Shown: positions 8,702-17,599, numbered from the stretch's first letter. The stretch: 58,545 bases of DNA from Saprospiraceae bacterium (GCA_018057925.1 JAGPCT010000019.1:1-58545), one strand, 5' to 3'. The notes: generated by a model from the sequence alone, not told the origin. Translations and numbers: made by a program.

Positions 8702-9085
8702 ACAAGTGATCAACATACAGACAATATTATTTTGAAGCCCGTAATTCTGTTCAAAGCTAAAAAGACAATCAAAGAATCAGAACAGAACAAAGAGAATTTT
8801 CACAAACTGATTGATGGTTTTTCGGTGACGATGGTAGAGTAAATTCAAAAGACTTCTACTGTTTCAATCGTTCAAAAGGCTTTTCGATTTTTTAAAAACA
8901 TCGGTATTTCAACCAATGAAATTGTAATACGCATTCAAGCTAATTTCAAATTTGAAAATTGCCTGAGTGCCAACAATGACGCAGAAGCCGAGCAAAACCA
9001 AATATTACTCAACACCTTGGAAGATGAAAACAATCCCATCCGTGCCGTTTTTGCCGTTCAGAAACTGAACGAAGGTTGGGATGTT
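8702..9085 (+). pseudogene. Type III restriction enzyme Res subunit, remnant
   Basis: One reading frame gives LKPVILFKAKKTIKESEQ followed, after an in-frame TAA at 8840-8842, by TSTVSIVQKAFRFF and LNTLEDENNPIRAVFAVQ, then KLNEGWDV. These are parts of the helicase/translocase domain of type III restriction subunits, including the conserved C-terminal helicase motif NEGWDV. Only about 128 codons remain of a protein that normally has about 900-1000, and the sequence changes abruptly after DVV. Clearly decayed; no methylase gene is nearby. Confidence 0.7.
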
Positions 9086-9278
9086 GTATATGAACAACGG
9101 AAAAGACCTCAATATTCATATTGTTACTACACAGAATAACAAACCGACATCAAACAGTATTCAGAAAATTTACGAAAAATCGCCTTTAGCAGTTTCCCTA
9201 ATTGGACACGCAGTTGGCGACATCGTAAAAATAGGAAGTCTTGAAAATTTTGTGGAAATTTTCAAGATAGAGAATTGA
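9081..9278 (+). pseudogene. GreA/GreB-like C-terminal domain fragment
   Basis: 65 residues ending in IYEKSPLAVSLIGHAVGD followed by IVKIGSLENFVEIFKIEN. This resembles the C-terminal FKBP-like domain of GreA/GreB factors or of larger DNA-repair/helicase proteins that carry this domain. It begins exactly where the Res remnant breaks off and is in a different frame, so it is probably a leftover of another gene joined by deletion. Confidence 0.45.
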
Positions 9279-9318
9279 TAATTGACTTTCCAACATTTGC
9301 CAACAAATACACTTTTGT

Positions 9319-9377
9319 TGTCTTTTGTTTGAAATCAAACATTTGACACTTTTTTGCTATTGCTGTCTTTTGTTTGA
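9319..9377 (+). promoter_or_regulatory. Probable AbiEi operator: palindrome plus third half-site
   Basis: TGTCTTTTGTTTGA at 9319-9332 faces TCAAACATTTGACA at 9335-9348, so 11 of 14 positions are inverted-complementary. The left half-site is repeated exactly at 9364-9377. A TATCTTTG (-7 type) element follows at 9386-9393. AbiEi-type antitoxins are known to bind inverted repeats before their own gene, so autoregulation is likely (inference). Confidence 0.6.
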
Positions 9378-9413
9378 TTTTTTATTATCTTTGCAGACAA
9401 AGCAAATAAAGCA

Positions 9414-10169
9414 GTGGCAAACGACATTATCATAGAGCAGCTTCGACAACATTTCAGGAATAGGAAATCTTTTTCCCGAAAAGAACTTTATGACTTTTAC
9501 ACAGAGTTTAAGCCCGATTTGAAAAAAACAACTTTCAGGTGGATAATATATAATCTGAAAGAAAAGCAAATCATTACTTCCATTTCAAAAGGAGTTTTTA
9601 CGCTTTCTTTTAAGCCTGTTTTCAAACCCGATATTGACAAGGAAACGAAGAAAATTTACGCAAGTATTGAAAAGCAATTTTCATCGTTGAAATTTTGCGT
9701 ATGGACAACGCAAATTGTTAGTGAATTTATGCTTCACATTCCTGCAAAGCACATTACAATTTTACAAGTGGAAAAAGAAGCATTAAAGCCTGTTTATGAT
9801 TTTTTGAAAGGGCAAAAATTAGGTGATGTTTTTATTCAACCCGAAGAAAAAGAAATTGAACGATACATTTATGAAAGCGAAAAGGCAATCGTTTTACTTC
9901 CGTTGGTTTCAAAATCACCCATTCAGAAAGTAAACAATGTAGCAACTACAACGCTTGAAAAATTGATAATTGATTTGTATTCTGACAAAAAAATATTTTT
10001 AGCATTTCAAGGAAGCGAATTAGTTCATATAGTCAATAATGCGTACAATCGTTATGCGATTGATTTTACAAAAGTATTTCACTACGCCAAACGAAGAAGA
10101 AAAGATATTGAGTTGCGACAATTTTTTACCGATAAAACAGATATTCCTAAAAACATATTGAATGATTGA
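9414..10169 (+). CDS. AbiEi-like antitoxin / DUF6577-type regulator
   Basis: 251 residues. The N-terminal winged helix (about 1-65: SFSRKELYDFY, then TTFRWIIYNLKEKQIITSI) fits the AbiEi antitoxin DNA-binding domain, and the longer C-terminal part (about 80-250) resembles AbiEi C-terminal or DUF6577 proteins. It starts with GTG at 9414 and overlaps the toxin gene by 8 bases. In AbiE systems this protein represses the operon and neutralises the toxin genetically rather than by tight binding (type IV). The palindromic half-sites upstream fit self-repression. Family level is good, the exact subfamily less so. Confidence 0.75.
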   Translation: MANDIIIEQLRQHFRNRKSFSRKELYDFYTEFKPDLKKTTFRWIIYNLKEKQIITSISKGVFTLSFKPVFKPDIDKETKKIYASIEKQFSSLKFCVWTTQIVSEFMLHIPAKHITILQVEKEALKPVYDFLKGQKLGDVFIQPEEKEIERYIYESEKAIVLLPLVSKSPIQKVNNVATTTLEKLIIDLYSDKKIFLAFQGSELVHIVNNAYNRYAIDFTKVFHYAKRRRKDIELRQFFTDKTDIPKNILND

Positions 10170-11274
10170 TTTAAAAACACTTTCAGCCGATTGGATTGCT
10201 GTAAAAAGGAAGAAATACTGCAAAGACCCAACGTTAATGGAAAGTATGATTTATGCTTTGTATTTGTTGGAACAATTGCAGTTAAGTGGGTTGGATTTCA
10301 TTTTCAAAGGTGGAACAAGTTTAATTTTGCTGATGAAAGAACCCAAACGTTTTTCGGTGGATATTGATATTATTGTTAGCCCTAAAATTAGCAAAGAAGA
10401 ATTGGAAAAACACCTTTCTAAAATTGAAGAAACAAGTGCTTTTACCCGGATGGAATTAGACGAAAAAAGAAGTTATCAAGGCGACATTCCCAAAGCTCAT
10501 TACAAGTTTTTATACAACTCAAACTTTACAAATAAAAATCAATCGGGGCAAGTAGTTTCAAATCCCGAAAGAGAAATTTTATTGGATATTTTGTTTGCAG
10601 AAAATCATTATCCAAAATTAGTTGAAACTTCTTTGGGAACAGAATGGATTTTGCAAACAGACAAATCGGTTTTGGTAATAACACCCGACATCAATTCCAT
10701 TTTGGGCGACAAGCTCACAGCGTTTGCACCCAATACAACCGGTATTCCATACAATGCAGAAAAGGAAAAAGAGATTTTAAAGCAACTATTTGACATTGGC
10801 AATTTGTTTGATTTACTAACTGACATAAACGTTTTCAAAAAATCATTTTTGGAAACAGCAAAAGGGGAAATTGAATATAGACCTGAAAGAAAAATAAAAT
10901 CAGTTGAACAAGTGCTTCAAGACACTATTGATACCGCTTTGCTGATAGCAAAAAAGGACATCTTAAAAACCGAAGATGAAAAAGCAAAGTTTACAGAAAT
11001 CAATATCGGTATAAATCAATTCCGAAATTTTGTTTTTGTCGGTAAGTTTGAGATTTTAGAAGCACAAGTTGCATCTGCAAAAGCCGCTTATTTAGCTTCC
11101 GTTATTTTGGCAGACAAGAACGAACTAACAAAATTTAGCGAAACAATTCCTTTGACAGACTATTTGATATCAAATACGAACTACAATTTCCTAAACAAGC
11201 GACTGAAATTTGTAGCAAAAGGCGAAGCACTTTTTTATTGGTTTCAGACAATCAAATTGCTGACAAATGAATAA
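10162..11274 (+). CDS. AbiEii-family nucleotidyltransferase toxin
   Basis: 370 residues of a nucleotidyltransferase fold. The motif FKGGTSLILL with FSVDIDIIV gives the GG(S/T)...DxD active site (about residues 47-72), followed by EILLDILFAE for the third acidic position. Family toxins transfer nucleotides to tRNA or another target and block growth; AbiE systems abort phage infection. The usual length is about 300, so this is slightly long, within the Bacteroidota range. It overlaps its partner by 8 bases, so it is co-transcribed. The frame is intact, so the module is probably functional. Confidence 0.88.
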   Translation: MIDLKTLSADWIAVKRKKYCKDPTLMESMIYALYLLEQLQLSGLDFIFKGGTSLILLMKEPKRFSVDIDIIVSPKISKEELEKHLSKIEETSAFTRMELDEKRSYQGDIPKAHYKFLYNSNFTNKNQSGQVVSNPEREILLDILFAENHYPKLVETSLGTEWILQTDKSVLVITPDINSILGDKLTAFAPNTTGIPYNAEKEKEILKQLFDIGNLFDLLTDINVFKKSFLETAKGEIEYRPERKIKSVEQVLQDTIDTALLIAKKDILKTEDEKAKFTEINIGINQFRNFVFVGKFEILEAQVASAKAAYLASVILADKNELTKFSETIPLTDYLISNTNYNFLNKRLKFVAKGEALFYWFQTIKLLTNE

Positions 11275-11282
11275 CGACTAAC

Positions 11283-11330
11283 AAGTAAGCACATTTGCAA
11301 TTTTTGGTCAAATTGCAAAAGGGCTTGCTT
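11283..11330. other. Double hairpin after the AbiE operon, terminator or recombination-site-like
   Basis: TTTGCAATTT at 11294-11303 and AAATTGCAAA at 11310-11319 are perfect complements, nested inside AAGTAAGC (11283-11290) and GCTTGCTT (11323-11330), which have one mismatch. CTAAC precedes it and GCCAAC follows. It could be a terminator, or a folded recombination site like the one at 7305-7367. Confidence 0.4.
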
Positions 11331-11343
11331 TTCGCCAACCTGA

Positions 11344-11937
11344 CAAAAATTAAAAACACGACAATCAAACCAACAAAATGAATCACCCATTATCGGGACA
11401 TATCTTGTTCAGGCAAATCCGCAATTAGTAAATAGAGTTTCTCCAATAATTGCAAAAGTGTTTACACCATTGGTTTTGACCACGCTTGTTATTTATCTTA
11501 TTGCAGTTATTGGAACCGGAAAAGATCCCTACAACGACAGAGACTTTCTTTTGATATTTAATTTGCTTTTAATTGGCGTTATGGCAATTATTCTTTTTTC
11601 AATTGCAGAAACTTCAAAAAACTCGGACAGTAAAACAGAAATTATACTTTTGTTTGGACTTTCAATAGTGACAGTTATAGTGAATGGAATTACTTTATCG
11701 GCCATTCTGTTCAGAATTTCGGAATGGGGAATTACACCAAATAGACTTGCTGTATTGGGCGGTAATATCCTAATCTTGACAAACTTGATTCTTGTAACAT
11801 ACAACCTTTATAAAACGATAAAAAACAATAACGAGATTGAAAATGTAGAAAAAAGTATTTCTGCATTTTTACCATTTTACAGCCTATGGACAATATTTGT
11901 AACTTTTATTTTCCCACTCATATTTAACTTCAAATGA
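11344..11937 (+). pseudogene. DUF4153-like membrane protein, C-terminal fragment
   Basis: The frame is open from 11344 after a TGA, and reads NPQLVNRVSPIIAKVFTPLV, then GKDPYNDRDFLLIFN and ISEWGITPNRLAVLGGN, with about four membrane helices. This pattern matches the C-terminal half of DUF4153 membrane proteins, which are usually two to three times longer. No ATG lies in this frame before the conserved part; the GTG at 11458 already skips conserved residues. An out-of-frame ATG with a Met-Asn-His start sits at 11378. I therefore read it as a 5'-truncated gene, though a short product from GTG is possible. Confidence 0.55.
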
Positions 11938-11967
11938 CAAGTGGACAAAAAATTACAACTTTTTACC

Positions 11968-12378
11968 TTATGCCGAATAGAAAAAAGCTGTATATAGCTG
12001 TCGTTTGAGCAGAGGTATTCTTTGAAGTGTTGACAATAAAGGGCAATGCCCGGATAGACCTTGGTTGGTGTACCAACGTGTATAAACCTAAATTCCGTAT
12101 TTTCTAATGCGGAATATGGGTTGAAATACCTTGCATACCGGAAGAAGCTCAATCCCGCCCAAAATCCTATTGCCCAAAATACACCTACAAGCTCCATAAA
12201 TCCTACCATAAAATAATTCACCCAATTTTAAAAAAACTACTCGCTTTTTACTACATTTATGCCATTAGTAACCAAACCAATACAAAAAGGGATTTATTGA
12301 TTTTACACTATGGCTTGACCTGCTTCTCAGGTCAAAAAAATGTTGTTTTTAACAGCGAATCAAGATTCCTTTGTGTTA
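11968..12378 (+). repeat. Dispersed repeat R3, copy D (full length)
   Basis: Same order of blocks as copy C (GGGCAATGCCCGGATAGACC, CCTTGGTTGGTGTACCAA-like, CCCAAAATCCTATTGCCCAA, ACATTTATGCCATTAGTAAC). It ends in CCTTTGTGTTA, and the hydrolase start follows 36 bases on. Confidence 0.85.
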
Positions 12379-12413
12379 GCGGTAATTTTGACGAACCATA
12401 CAACAAAGAAAAC

Positions 12414-13322
12414 ATGCAGATAAAACGACAATCTACTTTTAAAGATGAAAAACAGGATTTTTTATTTTTTGACAATTGGGTAAAAAAATTAGAGAAAAGT
12501 AACGGAAGAGAATATGAACGAATTGAAATTGACACCGCTTTGGGCAAAACCCACGTCTGGGGAATAAACACCAAAGAGAACTTAGAAACATTGGTAATAT
12601 TCCCGGGAGCAAGAACGACTTCTTTGTTTTGGGATTTTGACAAAGGGCTTGATAACCTAAACCTCAAACTCAGAATCTTTCTAGTTGAAACAAACGGACT
12701 TCCTAACTTCAGTAACGGCGCTACGCCTGACATTAAATCATTAGATTACGGACATTGGGCAAATGATGTTTTTGAGAAACTGAATATCGAAAGAGCCTTT
12801 GTTGCCGGGGCATCTTTTGGAGGTTTGATTTGTATGAAAATGGGAATTACAAATCCGGATAAATTACAAGCCGCTTTTCTTTTAAATCCCGGATGTTTGC
12901 AGCCATTTTCAATGAAATGGAGTAATCTTTACTTCAATCTATTACCGATAATAAAACCCACAGAAAAAAATGTTCTTAAATTCTTAGACAAAGCAGTTTT
13001 TTCAAAACCAAATCATCAATTATCACAAGAATCAGAAGCGTTGATTATAGATTATGAAGTGTTTGCAATAAAACGATACAAAGACAATACACAGAAACCT
13101 TATTATATGGATAAACAATTGGCTGATGTTAAGGTGGACACTTATCTTCTTGAAGGTAATAAAGATTTGTTATTCCCATATCAAAAATCAATTGACAACG
13201 CAAGGAAATATATCAAAACATTAAAAGAAATAAAAGTTTTTGAGAACGTTGGCCATGGAATAGAAACCTATGACAAAGCAATGAACTATATCGGAGAAAC
13301 TATAAAAAACTACCCCCAATAA
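12414..13322 (+). CDS. Alpha/beta hydrolase
   Basis: From ATG 12414 the protein has about 302 residues. An upstream TTG at 12297 lies inside repeat R3 and would add unlikely sequence. The alpha/beta-hydrolase triad is visible: nucleophile elbow GASFGG, the acid in LLEGNKDLLFP and the His in ENVGHGIETY. An oxyanion-region glycine lies in VIFPGARTTS. No signal peptide, hence cytosolic. The substrate cannot be predicted; distant relatives are annotated as carboxylesterases, lipases or haloalkane-dehalogenase-like. It stands alone behind repeat R3 copy D, again as a single-gene unit. Confidence 0.85.
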   Translation: MQIKRQSTFKDEKQDFLFFDNWVKKLEKSNGREYERIEIDTALGKTHVWGINTKENLETLVIFPGARTTSLFWDFDKGLDNLNLKLRIFLVETNGLPNFSNGATPDIKSLDYGHWANDVFEKLNIERAFVAGASFGGLICMKMGITNPDKLQAAFLLNPGCLQPFSMKWSNLYFNLLPIIKPTEKNVLKFLDKAVFSKPNHQLSQESEALIIDYEVFAIKRYKDNTQKPYYMDKQLADVKVDTYLLEGNKDLLFPYQKSIDNARKYIKTLKEIKVFENVGHGIETYDKAMNYIGETIKNYPQ

Positions 13323-13472
13323 CTAAACTCTCTTTGCGCCCAAATGACAGACAATTAAAACGAAGTGTAACGACCGCGCAGCAGTACCGCCGGTAAACCG
13401 GTCAAAAAATAAAGATAAAACTGTATATAACATTTTATATGACTACCTTCAACAAAATAAAAGTGATACGAC

Positions 13473-14081
13473 ATGGGATTTAATATTTCAGGATTAGCTA
13501 TTAACAAAAACTATGAAAATGATTTCGACTCTTTACAGAAAGAATTAGGTTGGAATTTAAAAAAAGAAACAGAAATAGACTTCGAAACGGCATCATCCAA
13601 TTGGAAAGATGATGGAATATGTGATGTTTATTTTTCTGAAAATGGCACATTATTATTTATCAGTATGGAAATGTGTACAGAATCTTTTCCTTTGAAGAAT
13701 GACAATAGTTTGACTTTTGCATTATCTGAAACGTCGATGGCATTTTACATCAATTATTGTGAAAATGGCATTGAAAAACGTTTAATCATGGAAGTGAATG
13801 ATGAAAGAATGCAAGATGAAGGTGAAAAACTGGGAGTCGAAAATAACGCTGAAGACACATCCGAAATTATTTGGAATCAATTAGAAGTTGTGATTGGTAA
13901 GAGATTTTGGGATATTGAACCAGATGAAAAGGCAACAAGATATTTATTTGTACATGAAAATATCACCAATACAGAACCCGAAATTATTACGAATGCCGTT
14001 GTTGAACCCAAAAATGATCGAGTTCAAAATATATACAATGACCCTATTCGAATAAAAAAATGGTGGGAGTTTTGGAAATAA
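13473..14081 (+). CDS. Hypothetical protein, soluble, acidic
   Basis: 202 residues, not recognised. It is rich in Glu and Asn, has no signal peptide or membrane helix, and ends in IKKWWEFWK, a Trp-rich tail seen on many otherwise unrelated small Bacteroidota proteins. The first 20 residues (MGFNISGLAINKNY) and the DVYFSENGTLLFISME strand suggest a mixed alpha/beta fold; an immunity-protein role is possible but not supported by a motif. The frame is intact, with a good A-rich region before ATG 13473. Confidence 0.5.
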   Translation: MGFNISGLAINKNYENDFDSLQKELGWNLKKETEIDFETASSNWKDDGICDVYFSENGTLLFISMEMCTESFPLKNDNSLTFALSETSMAFYINYCENGIEKRLIMEVNDERMQDEGEKLGVENNAEDTSEIIWNQLEVVIGKRFWDIEPDEKATRYLFVHENITNTEPEIITNAVVEPKNDRVQNIYNDPIRIKKWWEFWK

Positions 14082-14155
14082 TAAATCACCACTATCATTA
14101 TGACGAATAGTTATCCACATTTAAATTACTGATTAGAAAAAGTTGTCAACTAAAA

Positions 14156-14485
14156 TCATGGAACTTCAACTTCCAATACTTTAATTTGTCTATCAAACTT
14201 TATTATTATAGGTTCGACAATTTCATTTATTGTTAATGGTGTATTTCCTTCATTTTTAAAATAAAATTCTAGTTTTATTATTTCATTAATTTTCTTATTT
14301 TCAAAGGTTAAGGTTAGTTCACCTAAATTATCATCCAATTTTACTAGTGATTCTTTAGTCCAAGTTTGAAATTCGAGTTTCTTTTGAGTTTTATATTTGT
14401 AAGCTTGCCAAATTGCTACTATTGCAAGAATACACCCTATAGTTGTAATGAGTAATCCGTAATCTATGTCTGAGAGTATTTCCAA
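14156..14485 (-). CDS. Small membrane-anchored hypothetical protein
   Basis: 109 residues: one N-terminal membrane helix (about 10-30, LLITTIGCILAIVAIWQAY) followed by a basic stretch and a beta-rich soluble domain (about 45-109, with LEFYFKNEGNTPLTINEI). That part resembles an Ig-like or 'CARDB'-type fold, facing either side of the membrane. No family is recognised. It is on the minus strand, separated by 75 bases from the converging hypothetical gene. Confidence 0.45.
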   Translation of the reverse strand: MEILSDIDYGLLITTIGCILAIVAIWQAYKYKTQKKLEFQTWTKESLVKLDDNLGELTLTFENKKINEIIKLEFYFKNEGNTPLTINEIVEPIIIKFDRQIKVLEVEVP

Positions 14486-14528
14486 TTCTATTTATTTTCT
14501 TATTTTAATTTATTTTTCAATTATACCT

Positions 14529-14710
14529 AATGGAGCGGAGACTTGCGAAGTTTCATGTTGGACGATGGTACCGACCGGATGGGAGGTGTCGTCGTTCAAG
14601 ATGAGACGTAGTCTCCGCTCCATTGGCCAAGATGCCGACCGTAGGGAGGTATCTTGGCCAACGGTCAAGTGTATCCGACGTGCCGACGTTTAGGAGGCAT
14701 GTACGTGGTA
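14529..14710. repeat. Cluster of REP-like hairpins
   Basis: Hairpin 1: AATGGAGCGGAGACT (14529-14543) with AGTCTCCGCTCCATT (14610-14624), perfect over 15 bases. Hairpin 2: TTGGCCAAGAT (14623-14633) with ATCTTGGCCAA (14651-14661), perfect over 11. A weaker third lies at about 14679-14703. Each loop carries a related CCGAC...GGGAGG core (ACCGACCGGATGGGAGGT, GCCGACCGTAGGGAGGT, GCCGACGTTTAGGAGGC). The GC content is far above that of the flanks. No gene is present in 14486-14777. Confidence 0.85.
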
Positions 14711-14777
14711 CACAGTGTTATCTTGGGTTGTTATCTACCTTATATTGAACATATTTGTCGTTTTACAGCTTGACCAT

Positions 14778-15272
14778 TTAATGGTCTATTTCGTAGTTAA
14801 AAACCTTGATAAGGTTATTCGTAACGATATCATTAGGTTTGATAAATCTTACAGCAAGTATAGAATTATCAAAATTCTTCTGATAGAACCAATACTCTAT
14901 GAATCCCGAAAATTGGCTAAACCCTTTTGAAGGTTTTCCCAAACATCTTAATATTTCCTCAGGATTAAAACCTTTAAAACAATTTGAATTAGATAACAAT
15001 CCTATAATACTATCATTACATTGATACAATATAAAATCTTTACTTAATAATTCTATGTTTTTATTTTTATAATCGTTGCAATATATTTTCATATTATTTT
15101 CAACATATTTACGTACGAACTCGCAATTCTGCGCAAGGAACTTTATTGAAGAGTCGTTTTGCGCTTTAATCACAGTTTGATTTGCTCTATATAAAGTTTG
15201 CTTACTTCTGTTACTAGTTCTACATGCACTTATAGCAATAAAGACTATCAAGTAAAAAACAATCCTTATCAT
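14778..15272 (-). CDS. Small lipoprotein, hypothetical
   Basis: 164 residues with a lipoprotein signal (MIRIVFYLIVFIAISAC, lipobox ISAC with the lipid-bearing Cys at 17), so probably attached to the periplasmic or outer face of a membrane. The rest is soluble and polar with a few Cys residues (QNCEF, YCNDY, SNCFKG). No known domain. It overlaps the stop of the upstream metalloprotease gene by 4 bases and is thus likely made from the same transcript. Its function may relate to that secreted protease, but this is inferred only from position. Confidence 0.55.
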   Translation of the reverse strand: MIRIVFYLIVFIAISACRTSNRSKQTLYRANQTVIKAQNDSSIKFLAQNCEFVRKYVENNMKIYCNDYKNKNIELLSKDFILYQCNDSIIGLLSNSNCFKGFNPEEILRCLGKPSKGFSQFSGFIEYWFYQKNFDNSILAVRFIKPNDIVTNNLIKVFNYEIDH

Positions 15273-17599
15273 AGCTTTACAAATTTTGAAGTGTATGAAT
15301 TTTTATTACTTGTGATCTTGATAAAATATATCCCATTTAATAAATCTGACACATTTATTCCAGTATGACCTCTAACCTGTTTATAAGACTTTACAACCTT
15401 ACCATCAGCACCTATTATTTCAATACAGTACATAGTTGACTCAATATTAATATTTAATTCAGCTAATGTTGGATTAGGAAATATTTTAATTAATGATTCA
15501 TTTTTAGTTTCATTGATAGAGAGTGGAATGTTACAATTTTCTACCAAATCAATTAGCTCATAGCCGCATCCATATGGTAATTCAATCAAACTTCGATCTT
15601 GACAAAAATTTCCACCATTTAGGTCATCCGTAGTTAATATACGTTTCTTTGTCCCAGCTTTAAGAACATCAAACATTACATTATCTTCATTATTGGTGTG
15701 AATAAGTCCTATAGCATGACCTATCTCATGTAGTGCTGCCGATTCAAAATCAATATGACCCTCAGGAGGTGTTGTATGTTCATCAAAATGCCAAATGCGA
15801 TTTGATTCAAATTTCATATCTATAGCCCAAAACATTTTTTGATTATCGCTCGTGCAATTAACAGTTGTACTGCCTGTAAAAGCATCAAGCCCGTTATTAA
15901 GTGGTTCAAAAGAAACTGGAATGCCATATTCGGTATTTATTCCGAAATTAATATCAATTGCACATCGCCAAGTATTGAGTGCTCTAATAAATGCCTGTTG
16001 TGCGGGTAATGACAATGAAGAGATGTTAAAGTAAAACCAATTGTTTGTCAAATCAGTTGAATATCTAGCAAACCGGCTAATATTACAATCGGTTTCAGGA
16101 TCATATCCTGACTCCATTTCTCTATCCATTGATTTTGCAGAATACGGTATGTAGAGTTCGCCTTCATTGTTGTTATCATCTGATTTGCTGGTAGCATAGC
16201 AGGAACATTTGAATAAGGCGTCGTTTATACAAACACGGATATTTCCTGTACCGGCATATTGACCGAGTGCATAGCTTGTATGGTCTAAATTGTCATCTAC
16301 ATAACCGAAAGTGGGTACGTCTACTCTAATTTTTGTAGATGTCCATTCAAGATAGTTTCCTTCGAGTGGAGCAACCCATTCATTGTTAATATCTCTGAAT
16401 TTAACATAGTGTTCTTTATTTGGCAAGCCGCACCATCCTTCACCGGGTTCGACGCTATCATGAATCAGGTTTGTGCCGTTAATTTCTAATACACCATCAT
16501 TAGTAATATCACCGACTCCCGCTGCTGCATTATCTGAAATTGAAGTGATTTCAAGATTACAAGCTGCTCCTACAGTCAATTCTTCACATTCAAATCCGTG
16601 TATCATATTAGTCCCTTCTTCACTATATTTATTCAAATTAGGTCCTAATTCATCATATTCAAACAAGCTTTTTCCATCCCATCCTTGGATAATTAGTGTA
16701 AAACGAGCAATATATTTGAATGTGGTATCAATACTATTCAGTGTTGATGCAATGAAACTGTTCCCGGTAAGATTTATCGAAATTTTATCTGTGGCTTCAT
16801 CTACTAGTGTTAGTGAATAATTGGAATTAAAAGCAGCACTTTTTACCCCAATTATCTTTGCATTTGCAACCATATTTGAGCCAAAAATAGTTGTATTATA
16901 ATAGGTTTCCAAATTAGCATTGTACAACTTAAATGTACCGGATGTAACTTTGATGTATAGATCTACCTGTATAGTATTATTACGATTTATGTCGGATGTG
17001 TCAGTTAATGTCTGTGGAACTTCTCGTAGATTATAGACTATACAGGGATCATTATTTCGTTCAGAATAATTCTTTTCTTTTCCTGTTCCCTGGTAATCTT
17101 TATAAGCGGGGATGCCTATATCATGATAAAATAATTCGACATCATCATATTGATCATGTACAGAACTTATCGTTCTACTAAAATCATGATTGTATCTATA
17201 AACGCCCTGAACACCACCATATATCTCAAAGCAATTATTTAGAGACAAATTTGAAAACATGCCTTTACTTGTAGGCATCAAGAAAAAATAGCCATGTAAA
17301 CCGTTGCTTAATTCAGGTAGATGATCGCTTGCATATTTTCTACCATCTATAGTGCCACCATAAGTGATTACGGTTAAGTGTTTCGAGTTTTCTAAAGAAC
17401 CCTTTATAAGCTGGATAACTTCTAAAGTGTTCTTAGTGAACACTTGCTTATCCTTCCTTAAAGTCTCCTGTTTAATGACTTTACCCTCAATGATTAGTGT
17501 AGCTTGTTCTCGTTTGTCTTCTAAAGAAATAGGGCTATACTGTGCAGTGATCTCTTTAGGGTAAATAAAAAAAGAGGTATACAAAATAGCAAATAGCAT
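15269..17599 (-). CDS. Secreted matrixin-like zinc metalloprotease with T9SS sorting domain
   Basis: 776 residues. An N-terminal signal peptide (MLFAILYTSFFIYPKEITAQ) is followed by a long beta-rich region (about 25-510). A zinc-metalloprotease region (about 520-680) carries HEIGHAIGLIHT, the HExxHxxGxxH zinc motif of matrixin-type enzymes, with a Met-turn candidate soon after (NVMFDVL). The last about 75 residues (IFPNPTLAELNINIE ... GIYFIKITSNKNSYTSKFVKL) form a type A Por/T9SS C-terminal sorting signal, so it is exported across the outer membrane and likely anchored at the surface. A region near 360-470 may contain IPT/TIG-like folds. It is first in a two-gene operon with the small lipoprotein. 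Confidence 0.85.
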   Translation of the reverse strand: MLFAILYTSFFIYPKEITAQYSPISLEDKREQATLIIEGKVIKQETLRKDKQVFTKNTLEVIQLIKGSLENSKHLTVITYGGTIDGRKYASDHLPELSNGLHGYFFLMPTSKGMFSNLSLNNCFEIYGGVQGVYRYNHDFSRTISSVHDQYDDVELFYHDIGIPAYKDYQGTGKEKNYSERNNDPCIVYNLREVPQTLTDTSDINRNNTIQVDLYIKVTSGTFKLYNANLETYYNTTIFGSNMVANAKIIGVKSAAFNSNYSLTLVDEATDKISINLTGNSFIASTLNSIDTTFKYIARFTLIIQGWDGKSLFEYDELGPNLNKYSEEGTNMIHGFECEELTVGAACNLEITSISDNAAAGVGDITNDGVLEINGTNLIHDSVEPGEGWCGLPNKEHYVKFRDINNEWVAPLEGNYLEWTSTKIRVDVPTFGYVDDNLDHTSYALGQYAGTGNIRVCINDALFKCSCYATSKSDDNNNEGELYIPYSAKSMDREMESGYDPETDCNISRFARYSTDLTNNWFYFNISSLSLPAQQAFIRALNTWRCAIDINFGINTEYGIPVSFEPLNNGLDAFTGSTTVNCTSDNQKMFWAIDMKFESNRIWHFDEHTTPPEGHIDFESAALHEIGHAIGLIHTNNEDNVMFDVLKAGTKKRILTTDDLNGGNFCQDRSLIELPYGCGYELIDLVENCNIPLSINETKNESLIKIFPNPTLAELNINIESTMYCIEIIGADGKVVKSYKQVRGHTGINVSDLLNGIYFIKITSNKNSYTSKFVKL

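Noticed and set aside
1583-14500. Calling the region a proven integron
   Set aside because: No integrase, and the R3 repeats are much longer than attC sites; kept only as a hypothesis.
14466-14693. Plus-strand open frame through the hairpin cluster
   Set aside because: Its sequence is dictated by palindromes; no homology-like motif.
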